A stretch of DNA of 64,000 nt from Planctomycetes bacterium ADurb.Bin069 (GCA_002070955.1 MWEK01000001.1:1-64000), one strand, 5' to 3'. Shown: positions 24,210 through 32,667, numbered from the stretch's first letter. The notes: a model not told the origin generated them from the letters alone. Program-made: numbers and translations.

Positions 24210-24513
24210 CCTCCCGAGGGTCGCGATCTTCACCGGCTGCGGCGCCCGCGGGAATTGATGGCGTCGCGCGGCGGCCCGAGGCGGTCAAAAACCAGCCTAA
24301 TTGGACGGTTTCCCGAGCGCTAGTCCGAATTTGACCTCTTTCCCTAAGGTACAGCTTGAGAATGGGTTGGGTATTTTGCGATTCGTCGCAGGCCTCTGAA
24401 GGCGGATATTGTGATCGAAATATAGCCACTTCCTGCTCATGCGGGGCAATGGCTGACTTTACGGATCTCGTTGTGTTAACAGCACTTAGGACAACAAAAC
24501 AAATTCGCATTTA
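24210..24513. other. AT-richer regulatory island upstream of a sigma-54 promoter
   Basis: From about 24290 the base composition drops sharply in GC relative to the neighbouring genes, and no frame looks coding. TGTTAACA at 24474-24481 is a perfect palindrome and TTGT/ACAA (24471-24474, 24491-24494) forms a spaced inverted repeat. Either could bind an activator 20-45 bases before the -24 element, but neither matches a factor recognised here. Confidence 0.4.
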
Positions 24514-24530
24514 TTGGCACTCTTTTTGCT
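24514..24530 (+). promoter_or_regulatory. Sigma-54 (RpoN) -24/-12 promoter
   Basis: TTGGCAC (24514-24520), five bases, then TTGCT (24526-24530). This fits the sigma-54 consensus TGGCAC-N5-TTGC without mismatch. The GC dinucleotide at 24528-24529 predicts a start near 24541. Sigma-54 promoters need an enhancer-binding ATPase; none is encoded in this window. No open frame starts downstream before the terminator. Confidence 0.75.
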
Positions 24531-24540
24531 GCATAGTAGC

Positions 24541-24702
24541 GCGTAGTGGCTACAGGAATGGATGAGTCGCCGTTACGGCGAGAAAGGACGTCGGTTGCGC
24601 GGGCGAAAGGGTAGGGCCGGAGTTGGGTGAGAACGTTTAGCAAACCCATTTCTCCTTTTACTTGCTTCATTTCTCGAAAAGGGCGTCAGACCGGCGCCCT
24701 TT
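24541..24702 (+). ncRNA. Candidate sigma-54-dependent structured small RNA
   Basis: About 160 bases between a sigma-54 promoter and a terminator with no coding frame of note. Visible stems are a perfect hairpin TCGCCG-TTA-CGGCGA (24567-24581); GGAG/CTCC plus TGGGT/ACCCA enclosing a 15-base loop (24619-24655) followed by CTTTTA; and the terminator stem at 24678-24702. The second hairpin could itself end a shorter form near 24660. No known RNA family was recognised; 6S, SRP, RNase P and tmRNA signatures are absent. Both ends are predictions. Confidence 0.5.
24678..24702. terminator. Bidirectional intrinsic terminator
   Basis: AAAGGGCG (24678-24685) and CGCCCTTT (24695-24702) form an 8-base stem with a nine-base loop. 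U-rich sequence lies on both sides, so it can end the rightward RNA and, on the other strand, the leftward mre-hldE operon, whose last stop is at 24786. Confidence 0.65.
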
Positions 24703-24785
24703 CCCTTTGTTCCCGAGAGTGCGTCGCAAGCATCGAGAGCCATCGATGACGGGAGGAAGCGCTTAAGGACTGCCCTGGGCCCCGC

Positions 24786-25304
24786 CTACACGCGCTGGTT
24801 CTCGCGGAGAGACTGGATCACACGGACGGTGTCGCGGGTCGAATGCGTCTTGGCGCCGCCGACAATGGCAATCCGCCCGCCGTATGCAAGCACGGTGGCG
24901 CGTTCCGGCACCGTCTCCTCGGTGTAATCCGAGCCCTTGGCGTGAATATCGGGTTTCACGGCGGCGAGAATGTGGTCGACGGTTTGCTCCTCGAAGACGT
25001 AGACGTGATCGACGCAAGCGAGCGCCGAGAGCAACTGCACGCGGTCTTCCTCGCCGTAAATCGGCAGAGGAGGCCCTTTCATGGTTCGAATCGAGCGATC
25101 GCTGTTGAGCGCGACCACAAGGCGATCGCCGCGGCTGCGGGCGTCGAAAAGGCAGCGCACGTGGCCGGCGTGCAGGAGATCGAAACAGCCGTTTGTGAAC
25201 ACGGTGACCAATCCGTTGCGCTTGTTGGCGGCGACGAGCTCCGCCAACGCTTCGAGCGTTTGAACGCGCTTGCGCGCGACGATATCCAGAACGGATGTGT
25301 CCAT
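24786..25304 (-). CDS. D-glycero-beta-D-manno-heptose 1-phosphate adenylyltransferase (RfaE2 type)
   Basis: A 172-residue nucleotidyltransferase matching the C-terminal half of HldE. VFTNGCFDLLHAGHVRCL carries the HxGH signature; NSDRSIRTMKG and EEDRVQLLSALACVDHVYVF follow; KPDIHAKGSDY and AYGGRIAIVGG close the fold. It would make ADP-heptose for the lipopolysaccharide core. The kinase half is absent, so a separate HldA-type kinase would be needed. CTGGAGGTC precedes the ATG at 25304. It is the last gene of the mre operon, about 110 bases after rodA. Confidence 0.9.
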   Translation of the reverse strand: MDTSVLDIVARKRVQTLEALAELVAANKRNGLVTVFTNGCFDLLHAGHVRCLFDARSRGDRLVVALNSDRSIRTMKGPPLPIYGEEDRVQLLSALACVDHVYVFEEQTVDHILAAVKPDIHAKGSDYTEETVPERATVLAYGGRIAIVGGAKTHSTRDTVRVIQSLRENQRV

Positions 25305-25413
25305 GTAGACCTCCAGTGCCTGCTCGCGCCGCCGCGGAGAAGGCATTTTGCGGTGCGCGCGCCTCCGAGTCAAGGCCTCGTGCGCCGGGCCCCTCAGTCG
25401 GGGCCGGCGGCGC

Positions 25414-26607
25414 CTATTGGCCGATGCGCGGTCCTCCGCCGAGCGGTCCCGGCACCCCTTTCCCGAGGGGCACCGACGGCCTGGCGAGACTGCGCGTCGG
25501 ACGCACGGCGATATTAATCAGGGCGCCGATGCCGAGGGATGTCGTCAAGAGCGACGACCCTCCCTGGCTCACCAGGGGCAGGTTGACCCCGGTCACGGGC
25601 AGGATCCCCATTGCGACGGCAATGTTCGTGAACGCCTGGATGAACATGGCCGTTCCAAGGCCGACGGAAACCAGGCGGGCGAAGAGGTCGTTCGCGCGCG
25701 CCGCGATTTCCAGGGAAAAGAAGAAGAGCAGGGCGCAAAGTCCGATAAGAAGCGCTCCGCCGGCGAATCCGGCCTCCTCCCCGACGACCGCGAAGATAAA
25801 ATCCGACTTCCGGATGGGGAGTTGGCGGTCGCCCTGCCCTAGCCCCTTGCCCAGGATCCCTCCGGCGGCGATAGCCTCGATCGACCGCTCGGATTGGACC
25901 ACTGAGTCGGGATCGAGCTCCGCGGCATCGCGGGACACGAAGCCGATGAGGCGGCGCTTCTGGTAGTCGGTGAGGCCGACCTCGAAGAGGACCGGTATCG
26001 CAAGGACGCCGATCAGGATAATCCCGGCGATATGGCGCACCCTGCCGCCCATGGAAAAGAGCATCGCGAAGAAGACCGGCGGCAGCATGAGGCTCGACCC
26101 CAGATCAGGCTCCCGAGCGATCAAGAGCGCGGGAGCGACCGTGAGGGCGAGGGCCCACGCACACGTCCGGAGGCTCTCCTTCTCGCGGGTCGCTTTCAGG
26201 TAACGCGCCAGCGCCAGGACGAGAGCGATTTTGGCGAATTCCGACACTTGAAAGCGCAGAAGGCCGAGATCGAACCACCTGCGCGCCGCGCGCACCTCCA
26301 CGCCGGCCACCAGCACCGCGGCCAGTCCGACCAGCGCCGCCAGGTAAATCGCGTAGCCCCAACGCTCGTACTGCCGCCAGTGGATCGCGAGGGAGAGCGC
26401 CAGGCAACCGGCGCCGCAGGCGACCCGCATGAGGTGCCTCAGATCGTCGGCGGTGGGGAAGATCTCGTCCGCGGCGCTCGTGGCATGCACGAACACGATG
26501 CCGAATAGAACGAGGAGCACGTAGACCGCGAGGAGCGCCGCGGCGCTATAGAGCGGCGTCCCGAGGGCGAACAGACGCGTTAGACGTCGCGATGCTTCCG
26601 CCGTCAT
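25414..26607 (-). CDS. rodA: Rod-shape peptidoglycan glycosyltransferase RodA
   Basis: A 397-residue SEDS-family polymerase with about ten membrane segments. It extends lateral-wall glycan strands together with PBP2. Landmarks are ARRWFDLGLLRFQVSEFAKIALVLALARYL, the AREPDLGSSLML loop, FIFAVVGEEAGFAGG, and the C-terminal GILPVTGVNLPLVSQGGSSLL. The ATG overlaps the PBP2 stop (ATGA). The position after mreBCD-PBP2 identifies it as RodA rather than FtsW. It runs a little longer than E. coli RodA. Confidence 0.94.
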   Translation of the reverse strand: MTAEASRRLTRLFALGTPLYSAAALLAVYVLLVLFGIVFVHATSAADEIFPTADDLRHLMRVACGAGCLALSLAIHWRQYERWGYAIYLAALVGLAAVLVAGVEVRAARRWFDLGLLRFQVSEFAKIALVLALARYLKATREKESLRTCAWALALTVAPALLIAREPDLGSSLMLPPVFFAMLFSMGGRVRHIAGIILIGVLAIPVLFEVGLTDYQKRRLIGFVSRDAAELDPDSVVQSERSIEAIAAGGILGKGLGQGDRQLPIRKSDFIFAVVGEEAGFAGGALLIGLCALLFFFSLEIAARANDLFARLVSVGLGTAMFIQAFTNIAVAMGILPVTGVNLPLVSQGGSSLLTTSLGIGALINIAVRPTRSLARPSVPLGKGVPGPLGGGPRIGQ

Positions 26608-29285
26608 CGTGTTGGGGCGGCGCGCAGGCCGAGCCCGGGGTTCGCACGGTCGAGGTGCTTGAGGGCGGCGGCGGCCACGGGACCGGCTGCGTCCCCGCCG
26701 TGGCCGCCCCGGGCCACATGTTCCAGGCACACCACGAAGGCATAACGCGGGGCGCGATACGGCGCGAAGCCGACGATCCAGGCGTTGTTCGTGCCGAGAC
26801 GAGGATCGAGTTCGGCGGTGCCGGTCTTCACCGCCGCGTCGAACGTGGGAAAGAGGCCGCACTCCGGCTTGTGCGCCGTGCCCGGGTACTCGGCTACGAC
26901 GGCGCGCATGGCCTTTCGCAGCACCTCGCAGGAGGCGGGGCGGAGCGGGAGCGTGTCACGCACGATCGGCGCGCCCGCGCAAAGGCGCGGTCGGGGCGCC
27001 GAGCCGCCGCAGGCGATGGCCGCCACGAAGCGCAGCATGACCAAGGGCAGAACCCGGATTTCGCCGCTTCCGTAGCACATGTAGTACCTGAGGTCGCGCA
27101 TCTCCGCGGCATAGTCCGGGGCGCCGGTGCGGCACAGCTCCGGCGGGAGCCAGGCCGGAGAGCCGTTGAAGCCGAAGCGGCCCATCCAGCCCACAAGCTT
27201 GTCGCGGCCGAGGCGCCGCAGGCCGAGCTCGACGAAGTAATGATTGCACGAGCGTTTGATGGCCTCGTGCAGGTTCCAGGGGGCGTCGCCGTCGGGAAGG
27301 CCGTGGTTGGGGCAATGGTATTCCGGATAATCTCTTCCCTTGCAGTACACGCCGGTGCCGGGGGATCCGCCCTCCTGGAGAAAAGCGCCGGCCACGACGA
27401 GTTTGAACACCGAGCCGGGTATGATCGGGTGGAAACAGTGGTTCCTGAGGGGCGCCTCCTTGGATCGCGCCGCAAGGCGCTCGAGGTAGCGCCGGTCGCC
27501 GGACAGATAGCGCTCCGGATCGAAGCTCGGGTAGCTCGCCAGGCAGACCAGATCGCCGTTTTCCAGATCCATAACCACAACAATGCCGCTGCGGCAGGCG
27601 TATCCCGAGGGCGCGCCGCGCGCGGCGTCCTCCAGGACTCCGTACATGGCGCGCGTGAAGCCCAGATCGATGACGAGTTCGACATCGTCGCCGGCCAGCG
27701 GCGGGATATGGATGCGCTCCCCGGGAGTCGCAAGTTGGAGCCCCGCCAGACCGCGCAGGCGGGTATCGAGGTCGCGCTCGACGCCCTGAATGCCCACGAT
27801 GTCGCCGGACATGCGCAGGGGAGGGACGCCGCGGCGCCGCTCGCTGAAACGCGCGGCCGCATCAGGGCCGGCGCGCAGGTCCCGCAGGAAGTCGCGAAGC
27901 TCTCGAACCTCGTCCTGGAAGGCCGCCAGCGCCTCGGGTTCGCTCGGATCCACGACCAGTTCCCAGGGCCGCGCAAGGCCCACGAGGGACCCGACGCTCT
28001 CTCCCTGGGGATAACGGCGGACGTAGCGGCTCCGGATGGCGACCGGCGCTTCCGCCGGCAGCATTTCGAGCAGCCCGACGGCGTCGTCGCCGTATGCTTC
28101 GAGATCCGAGATCAGCACTTGCTCGCGGGCGAAGAGCGCATGCTCCAGGTAACGGGCGCGCCAGACTTCGGCCAGCTCCCAGGCGATGTCGGGCGAGCGC
28201 GCGGGGAGCTTCTCCTCAAACTTGCGCCGGAAAAACGCGTCGGCGTGGCGCGGCATCGCATCCATGCGGGTGATTATCTCCAGCGCGTTGCGCCGGAACT
28301 CGGCGCTCAACGCCGCCGAGCCGAAGCCTTCGCGGCCGACGAGCGCCTGGAGCCGCGCGCACACGTCGTGCCGTTCGCGCGTCAGGACGACGCCGTACGT
28401 CCTGCGGAAGGAGAAGAGCCCTCCTTGTTCCTTCGCGCGAAGCTGCACGCCGCGGAAGTAACGCCGCCGCAAATCGACGTGGCGCAGGAGGCGCCGGCCT
28501 TCATCCTCCGTCAGGCTCGGCGGAAGGATCCAGGCTTCCTTCGCAGCCGTGTAGGCGCGGCGAGCCTCGTAGTCGATGGCCGGGAATGCGGCGCCGTCCG
28601 GGCGGCCGCCGAGGGTTTCCTCGAGCTCCGTCAGAAAGCGCGTTCCGCCCCGGAGGCGGGCGACATTTCCCGTGAGGCTGCGAAGGAAGTCGCTCCACAG
28701 CGGCTCTTCGCCCAAGAGCAGGCCGAGAGCGGTCACGTCGAGCCAGAGCTCGCGGGGAGTCGGCAGGCCCGGGAACGGCTTGCCCAGCCTCAATTGGACG
28801 ATGCTCTTCTTCGCCCGGGGAGGAACGAGGGGCGGCGCGTACGGCCTGAGGCGTTCAACCTGCGCGACGGTGAGATCGGCGGCAAGGCGCACGTACTCCG
28901 TGCCGGTCTCGCGGGCCCAACGATCCAGCAGCGCCTGGGCGTCGCGGCCGCCCGGCGGCGGCCCGCGCGGCGGCTCGTCCAGCGTCTCGGCCCTGCGCTG
29001 CGCGCGGCCAAACTGATCCGCAAGCAAAATGCACGCGGCTCGGTCCGGGTACAGGGCGCCAGCCGTGATCACGAGATCGATGACCCGGCGATCTTCGGCG
29101 AGCGTCTGGCCCGCGACGGTCTTGATCGCGCAGCGCGGCGCGGGCAGCAGGCGCACATCGGAATCCCTGAGGGCCGCCTCCGCCTGCAGCCGCGGGTTCC
29201 CGCCGAGTTGGAGCGAGGCCAGGCGCGCGACGAGACAAAGAAAACCCGCGCACCCGAGGACGGCGAGGATGCGCACGCGTCTCAT
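26604..29285 (-). CDS. mrdA: Penicillin-binding protein 2 (elongation transpeptidase), long form
   Basis: Class B transpeptidase partner of RodA. A single N-terminal membrane helix (about 5-25) anchors a periplasmic protein. The catalytic motifs are intact: SVFK at 625-628, SCN at 679-681 and KTG at 820-822, with HCFHPIIPG before the serine. At 893 residues it is much longer than typical PBP2 (about 600-650). The excess lies between the membrane helix and the transpeptidase domain, within a region rich in charged helix. It is coupled by ATGA overlaps to mreD upstream and rodA downstream. Confidence 0.93.
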   Translation of the reverse strand: MRRVRILAVLGCAGFLCLVARLASLQLGGNPRLQAEAALRDSDVRLLPAPRCAIKTVAGQTLAEDRRVIDLVITAGALYPDRAACILLADQFGRAQRRAETLDEPPRGPPPGGRDAQALLDRWARETGTEYVRLAADLTVAQVERLRPYAPPLVPPRAKKSIVQLRLGKPFPGLPTPRELWLDVTALGLLLGEEPLWSDFLRSLTGNVARLRGGTRFLTELEETLGGRPDGAAFPAIDYEARRAYTAAKEAWILPPSLTEDEGRRLLRHVDLRRRYFRGVQLRAKEQGGLFSFRRTYGVVLTRERHDVCARLQALVGREGFGSAALSAEFRRNALEIITRMDAMPRHADAFFRRKFEEKLPARSPDIAWELAEVWRARYLEHALFAREQVLISDLEAYGDDAVGLLEMLPAEAPVAIRSRYVRRYPQGESVGSLVGLARPWELVVDPSEPEALAAFQDEVRELRDFLRDLRAGPDAAARFSERRRGVPPLRMSGDIVGIQGVERDLDTRLRGLAGLQLATPGERIHIPPLAGDDVELVIDLGFTRAMYGVLEDAARGAPSGYACRSGIVVVMDLENGDLVCLASYPSFDPERYLSGDRRYLERLAARSKEAPLRNHCFHPIIPGSVFKLVVAGAFLQEGGSPGTGVYCKGRDYPEYHCPNHGLPDGDAPWNLHEAIKRSCNHYFVELGLRRLGRDKLVGWMGRFGFNGSPAWLPPELCRTGAPDYAAEMRDLRYYMCYGSGEIRVLPLVMLRFVAAIACGGSAPRPRLCAGAPIVRDTLPLRPASCEVLRKAMRAVVAEYPGTAHKPECGLFPTFDAAVKTGTAELDPRLGTNNAWIVGFAPYRAPRYAFVVCLEHVARGGHGGDAAGPVAAAALKHLDRANPGLGLRAAPTR

Positions 29286-29752
29286 GATTCGGACCTAGGC
29301 GCCGGCAGCAGGGCGGCGAAAACCGCCGCCGCCGCCGTGGTGTACACCAGGGCGCCGGCCATGACCGGCAGCGCGGGAAGGGTCACGCTGCCGCCCGTGC
29401 TTCTCTGCAGAAGCGCGGTGCCGGCGATCAGCACCACGAACGCCGCGCCCGTCAGCAGCGGAACGGCTCCGCGCCCGTCGATCCGGACCAGGCGGTGCAG
29501 CCCGATGAGCGCCGCGGCCGCGAGGGTGAAAACCAGGGCTTCGGTGCGTCCATCGGGGGGACACAGCGCGTGGCGAGCTGCGCACAAGGCCGCGCAAGGG
29601 GGCACGAGCGCGACGAGGGAATCGCGGCGCGCGGCGGCGGCGCCGATGAACGCCAGCGGCAAATCGGGCCGCGCGGCCCCCAGGCTGAGAAAGCCGCCGC
29701 CGAGCACCGGCACCAACAAGACCAGCAGCGCCCAGGGCCACAGCGCGATCAT
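29282..29752 (-). CDS. mreD: Rod-shape determining protein MreD (divergent)
   Basis: A 156-residue membrane protein with about five hydrophobic segments, overlapping mreC upstream and the PBP2 gene downstream by four bases each. MreD is poorly conserved in sequence, so the call rests mostly on membrane topology, size and position between mreC and mrdA. The C-terminal PVMAGALVYTTAAAAVFAALL is a final helix. The ATG at 29752 was chosen for the ATGA coupling; longer frames read into mreC out of frame. Confidence 0.78.
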   Translation of the reverse strand: MIALWPWALLVLLVPVLGGGFLSLGAARPDLPLAFIGAAAARRDSLVALVPPCAALCAARHALCPPDGRTEALVFTLAAAALIGLHRLVRIDGRGAVPLLTGAAFVVLIAGTALLQRSTGGSVTLPALPVMAGALVYTTAAAAVFAALLPAPRSES

Positions 29753-30405
29753 TGGAAGGCGATGCCCAGCGCGGCGGAAAGCGCCTGCAAGTCCGGGTCG
29801 TGCCAGAGGTACACCCAGCGGTCCCGGTCGTAGGCGAACGCGGGCACCACCGTATTGCCGCGCCGGTTGCCCAGCACGAGCCCGGCGGGGAAGACGCGGC
29901 TGCGCGCGGCGGTGACCACGCGCTCCCCATCGGCGAAAACGTCGAGGGTCCCGGCAAGGGCGGAGAGACCCGTGGACTCGCCGCGTCCGACCAGCACGAT
30001 GTCTCCGTCGCGCGAGGCGCAAAGAGCTCGGAAGCCGGGATCTTCGACGCTGCGCACCAGCGCGACGCCCTGCCGCTGCCAGACTTTGGCCACCGTGCCC
30101 GCGAGGATCGCGTGGGGACCGATTACGACGGCTCCCCGGTGGACCTCTTCGGTGGGAGGGAAGTGGACCATGAAGGTCGAACGTAGGGGCGACGGGCTGC
30201 GGAAGTCGACGATACGGGCGGGGATGTATCGGCCGCGCTTGGGCGGCTCCGGAGCAAACGGGGCTTCACCGAAGTGGAAGTCGGCGCGCGGAGGCGCCGG
30301 GGGAGCCGCCTTCAGGCGGCGCAGCTCCAAGGCGAGGTTGAAGACCGGCGGCGCGAACAGCGCAACCGCAAGCAGGATGTGGCCGAAATGCAGTCCGCGC
30401 CGCAT
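29749..30405 (-). CDS. mreC: Rod-shape determining protein MreC
   Basis: A 218-residue bitopic protein: one N-terminal membrane helix (HILLAVALFAPPVFNLAL) and a periplasmic domain with RIVDFRSPSPLRSTFMVHFP, AVVIGPHAILAGTVAKVWQRQGVALVRSVEDPGF and FPAGLVLG, the tandem beta-barrel landmarks of MreC. It scaffolds the elongasome by contacting PBP2. It is shorter than usual (often 270 or more), with almost no coiled coil after the membrane helix. It starts nine bases after mreB. Confidence 0.88.
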   Translation of the reverse strand: MRRGLHFGHILLAVALFAPPVFNLALELRRLKAAPPAPPRADFHFGEAPFAPEPPKRGRYIPARIVDFRSPSPLRSTFMVHFPPTEEVHRGAVVIGPHAILAGTVAKVWQRQGVALVRSVEDPGFRALCASRDGDIVLVGRGESTGLSALAGTLDVFADGERVVTAARSRVFPAGLVLGNRRGNTVVPAFAYDRDRWVYLWHDPDLQALSAALGIAFQ

Positions 30406-30414
30406 TGGGCGACC

Positions 30415-31467
30415 CTACAGCACATCGTCGATTCTCTTGAGAATCGAAGCGAACTCCTCGAGACGTTCCAGGAACATGCCCGTTCCGCGGGCCACGCAGC
30501 TTATGGGGTCCTCGGCGAAGTAGACGGGCAGGCCGGTCTCCTCGTTGAGGAGCTTGTCAAGGCCGCGGAGCAGCGATCCTCCGCCGGCCAGCACCATGCC
30601 GCGCTCGACCAGATCGGCCGCCAATTCGGGCGGCGTCGCCTCGAGCGTCGCGCGCACGGCCTCGACGATGGTATGCACCGGTTCCTTGAGGGCTTCACGG
30701 ATCTCTTCAGACGTCACCGTCACCGCGCGAGGCAGGCCCGCGATCTGATCCAGGCCGCGCACGGTCATCGGACATTCCTCTTGGAGGGGATACGCCGAGC
30801 CGATTTGGACCTTGATGCGTTCGGCGGTGTTCTCGCCGATGGCGATATTGTAGTTGCGGCGCATGTACTGGATGATGGCATCGTCCATGTCATCGCCCGC
30901 GATTCGGATGCTGCGCGACTCGACCACGTTCGCGATGGAGATGACCGCGACCTCCGTGGTTCCTCCGCCGACGTCGACGATCATGTTGGCGGCGGGCTCG
31001 TGGATCGGAAGGCCAGCGCCCAATGCCGCGGCGCGAGGTTCCTCCAGGAGAAACACCTCGCGGGCTCCCGCGCGTTCCGCGGCCTGGAACACGGCGCGCT
31101 CCTCGACCGCGGTGATGCCCGAGGGCACGGCGACCAGCACCCGCGGGCTGATGAAGTGCTTGCGGCGGTGCGCCTTCTTGATGAAATAGGTGAGCATCGC
31201 CTCGGCGACCTCGAAGTTGGCGATCACGCCGTCCTTCAGCGGCCGGATCACATCGATGCCGGGGGGCACCAGGCGGTACATGCGCTTGGCCTCTCGACCG
31301 ACCGCCTCTCCGTTCATCAGGACTTCCCTCGTCCCGTTCTTGACGGCCACGTAAGAGGGTTCCGCCAGGACGATGCCCTTGTTGCGGACGTAAACCAGCG
31401 TGTTAGCGGTCCCCAGATCGATGCCCATGTCCAGCGAGAAGAGTCCGATCAGTTTATTCAAAAACAT
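30415..31467 (-). CDS. mreB: Rod-shape determining protein MreB
   Basis: A bacterial actin that directs lateral-wall synthesis. The 350-residue protein shows the phosphate-1 loop MGIDLGTANTLVYV, AVPSGITAVEERAV, phosphate-2 IVDVGGGTTEVAVIS, and the adenosine segment GMVLAGGGSLLRGLD. The N-terminal MFLNKLIGLFS is an amphipathic membrane-binding stretch. It is the first gene of the mreBCD-mrdA-rodA-hldE operon and has its own promoter 130 bases upstream. Many cultured Planctomycetes lack mreB, so the intact operon is informative about lineage. Confidence 0.97.
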   Translation of the reverse strand: MFLNKLIGLFSLDMGIDLGTANTLVYVRNKGIVLAEPSYVAVKNGTREVLMNGEAVGREAKRMYRLVPPGIDVIRPLKDGVIANFEVAEAMLTYFIKKAHRRKHFISPRVLVAVPSGITAVEERAVFQAAERAGAREVFLLEEPRAAALGAGLPIHEPAANMIVDVGGGTTEVAVISIANVVESRSIRIAGDDMDDAIIQYMRRNYNIAIGENTAERIKVQIGSAYPLQEECPMTVRGLDQIAGLPRAVTVTSEEIREALKEPVHTIVEAVRATLEATPPELAADLVERGMVLAGGGSLLRGLDKLLNEETGLPVYFAEDPISCVARGTGMFLERLEEFASILKRIDDVL

Positions 31468-31600
31468 CGATCCATCCTCGGCCGCCTGCCCACCACGGCC
31501 TGCTTCGGCGGCGTTGCGCGGAGCGGAGACTTACCGTCGGTCCCCTCTCCATGCCGGCACAACCACGGCGCATGCACGGGACTCGCGAAAAGACGCCAAG

Positions 31601-31629
31601 AAGATAGCGTACTTTGATCGCCTTGGCAA
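31601..31629 (-). promoter_or_regulatory. Promoter of the mreB operon
   Basis: On the minus strand, TTGCCA (31624-31629), 17 bases, then TATCTT (31601-31606). The leader before mreB would be about 125 bases. The rest of the 298-base gap between mreB and the upstream gene holds no recognised element. Confidence 0.5.
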
Positions 31630-31765
31630 GAGAAAAGCGCGTGGGGGAACAAACGCAGGCAGGGGCGACGATGGTTGGGCGGAGCTCAACGCATGGACGC
31701 GGCTCCGGTCGCCTCCGGAAAGGCTGAAATCGGCGCGCCGGCGGTTCCCGTCCGGGACCGCAGCG

Positions 31766-32584
31766 CTACTCCTCGGTCTCTGCTTCGATCGAGGCTTCCT
31801 CGTCGGCGTCGCCGGGCTCTTCCGCCGGCTCCACTGCGGGCTCTTCCGCCGGTTCCTCTGCCGCCGGCTCCACTGCGGGCTCTTCCGCCGGTTCCTCTGC
31901 CGCCGGCTCCACTGCGGGCTCTTCCGCCGGCTCCTCTGCCGCCGGCTCCACAGCGGGCTCTTCCGCCGGTTCCTCTTCCGCCGGCTCCATTGCGGGCTCT
32001 TCCGCCGGCTCCTCTTCCGCCGGCTCCATTGCGGGCTCTTCCGCCGGCTCCGCTGCGGGCTTTTCCTCGACGGCCTTCTCCGCCGGCTCTTCTTCCTCGG
32101 GCGCCGACACCGGCTCTTCTTTTTCGACGGGCTTCCTTTGCGCACCGATGCCCCTGGAGTCCAGGACCGAGGCCAAGATCTTGTAGCCGTACCCGTACCG
32201 CGCGCAGAGCTGCTCGGCGGCGGTCTTCATGTCTTCGGAGAGATCCATGGGTTCATCGGGGATGAAGTTCGTGCCCTCGATGTGGCCTTTCGTCGGTTTC
32301 TGCTCGTCGCCCTTCTTGTAGGCGGCCTCGATCTGTACGCAGGTCCTGACAAGGTCGGCCTTGAGATTGCCGGCGTAGGTCACGGCGGCCCGCTTGCCGG
32401 TCGCGTCGGCAAGGAGCGTATCCGTGCCGGGCACGCGGTACAGAGAGCACTCGTAGACTTGGATCACGATGGCCCCGAGCAGGCAGAGCGCGGAAACGAG
32501 GAGCAGCGTGGTCGCAAGCGCATCGCTCACGCGGCGTTCGGCGATATCCTCGTCGAAACTAGAAGAGCCGCTTCGTTTTGACAT
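31766..32584 (-). CDS. Membrane protein with Glu-Pro-Ala repeat tail
   Basis: Not recognised beyond its architecture. 272 residues: a short charged N-terminus (SSSFDEDIAERRVSD), one membrane helix (LATTLLLVSALCLLGAIVIQVYE), then an external domain of about 110 residues containing GYGYKILASVLD. The C-terminal 105 residues are dominated by near-exact EEPAEEPAVEPAA repeats of 12-13 residues. The tail is probably extended and acidic, able to span periplasm or bind cations. GGAGGG precedes the ATG. It lies 65 bases after the coiled-coil membrane gene and upstream of mreB on the same strand. Confidence 0.8.
   Translation of the reverse strand: MSKRSGSSSFDEDIAERRVSDALATTLLLVSALCLLGAIVIQVYECSLYRVPGTDTLLADATGKRAAVTYAGNLKADLVRTCVQIEAAYKKGDEQKPTKGHIEGTNFIPDEPMDLSEDMKTAAEQLCARYGYGYKILASVLDSRGIGAQRKPVEKEEPVSAPEEEEPAEKAVEEKPAAEPAEEPAMEPAEEEPAEEPAMEPAEEEPAEEPAVEPAAEEPAEEPAVEPAAEEPAEEPAVEPAAEEPAEEPAVEPAEEPGDADEEASIEAETEE
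31815..32062. repeat. Tandem 36/39-base repeat encoding the Glu-Pro-Ala tail
   Basis: About six head-to-tail copies of a 39-base unit (36 bases in the copies nearest 32062) beginning GCGGGCTCTTCCGCCGG on the plus strand. All preserve the reading frame of the overlapping membrane-protein gene. Copies differ by only a few bases, so the tract is recent and likely variable in length between strains. Confidence 0.85.
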
Positions 32585-32667
32585 CGTTGCCCTCCTTGAA
32601 CGCAACGTTGTTGACCGGATCAACGATCTCGGCGCTATCCTCGTCGAAGCTAGAAGAGCGGCGTGGT
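32543..32667. repeat. Direct repeat flanking the spacer between two membrane-protein genes
   Basis: A 24-25-base element beginning TATCCTCGTCGAA and ending AGAAGAGC occurs at about 32545 and again near 32635, with two mismatches. One copy encodes the N-terminal SSSFDED of the repeat-tail protein. The other spans the stop codon of the coiled-coil protein. Confidence 0.7.

Noticed and set aside
24356..24565. 69-codon frame crossing the sigma-54 promoter
   Set aside because: It lacks a Shine-Dalgarno sequence and contains the promoter; composition is not protein-like for this genome.
24554..24600. Hammerhead-ribozyme-like GATGAG-stem-GAAA arrangement
   Set aside because: The stem and GAAA are present, but the essential CUGAUGA core reads TGGATGA, so the uridine turn is lost and no matching cleavage-site stem was found.
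26592..29915. 1107-residue plus-strand frame opposite PBP2
   Set aside because: The minus strand carries all three transpeptidase motifs; the plus reading has none.
31815..32062. CRISPR-like array
   Set aside because: Repeats are contiguous, in frame and coding, with no spacers and no cas genes.
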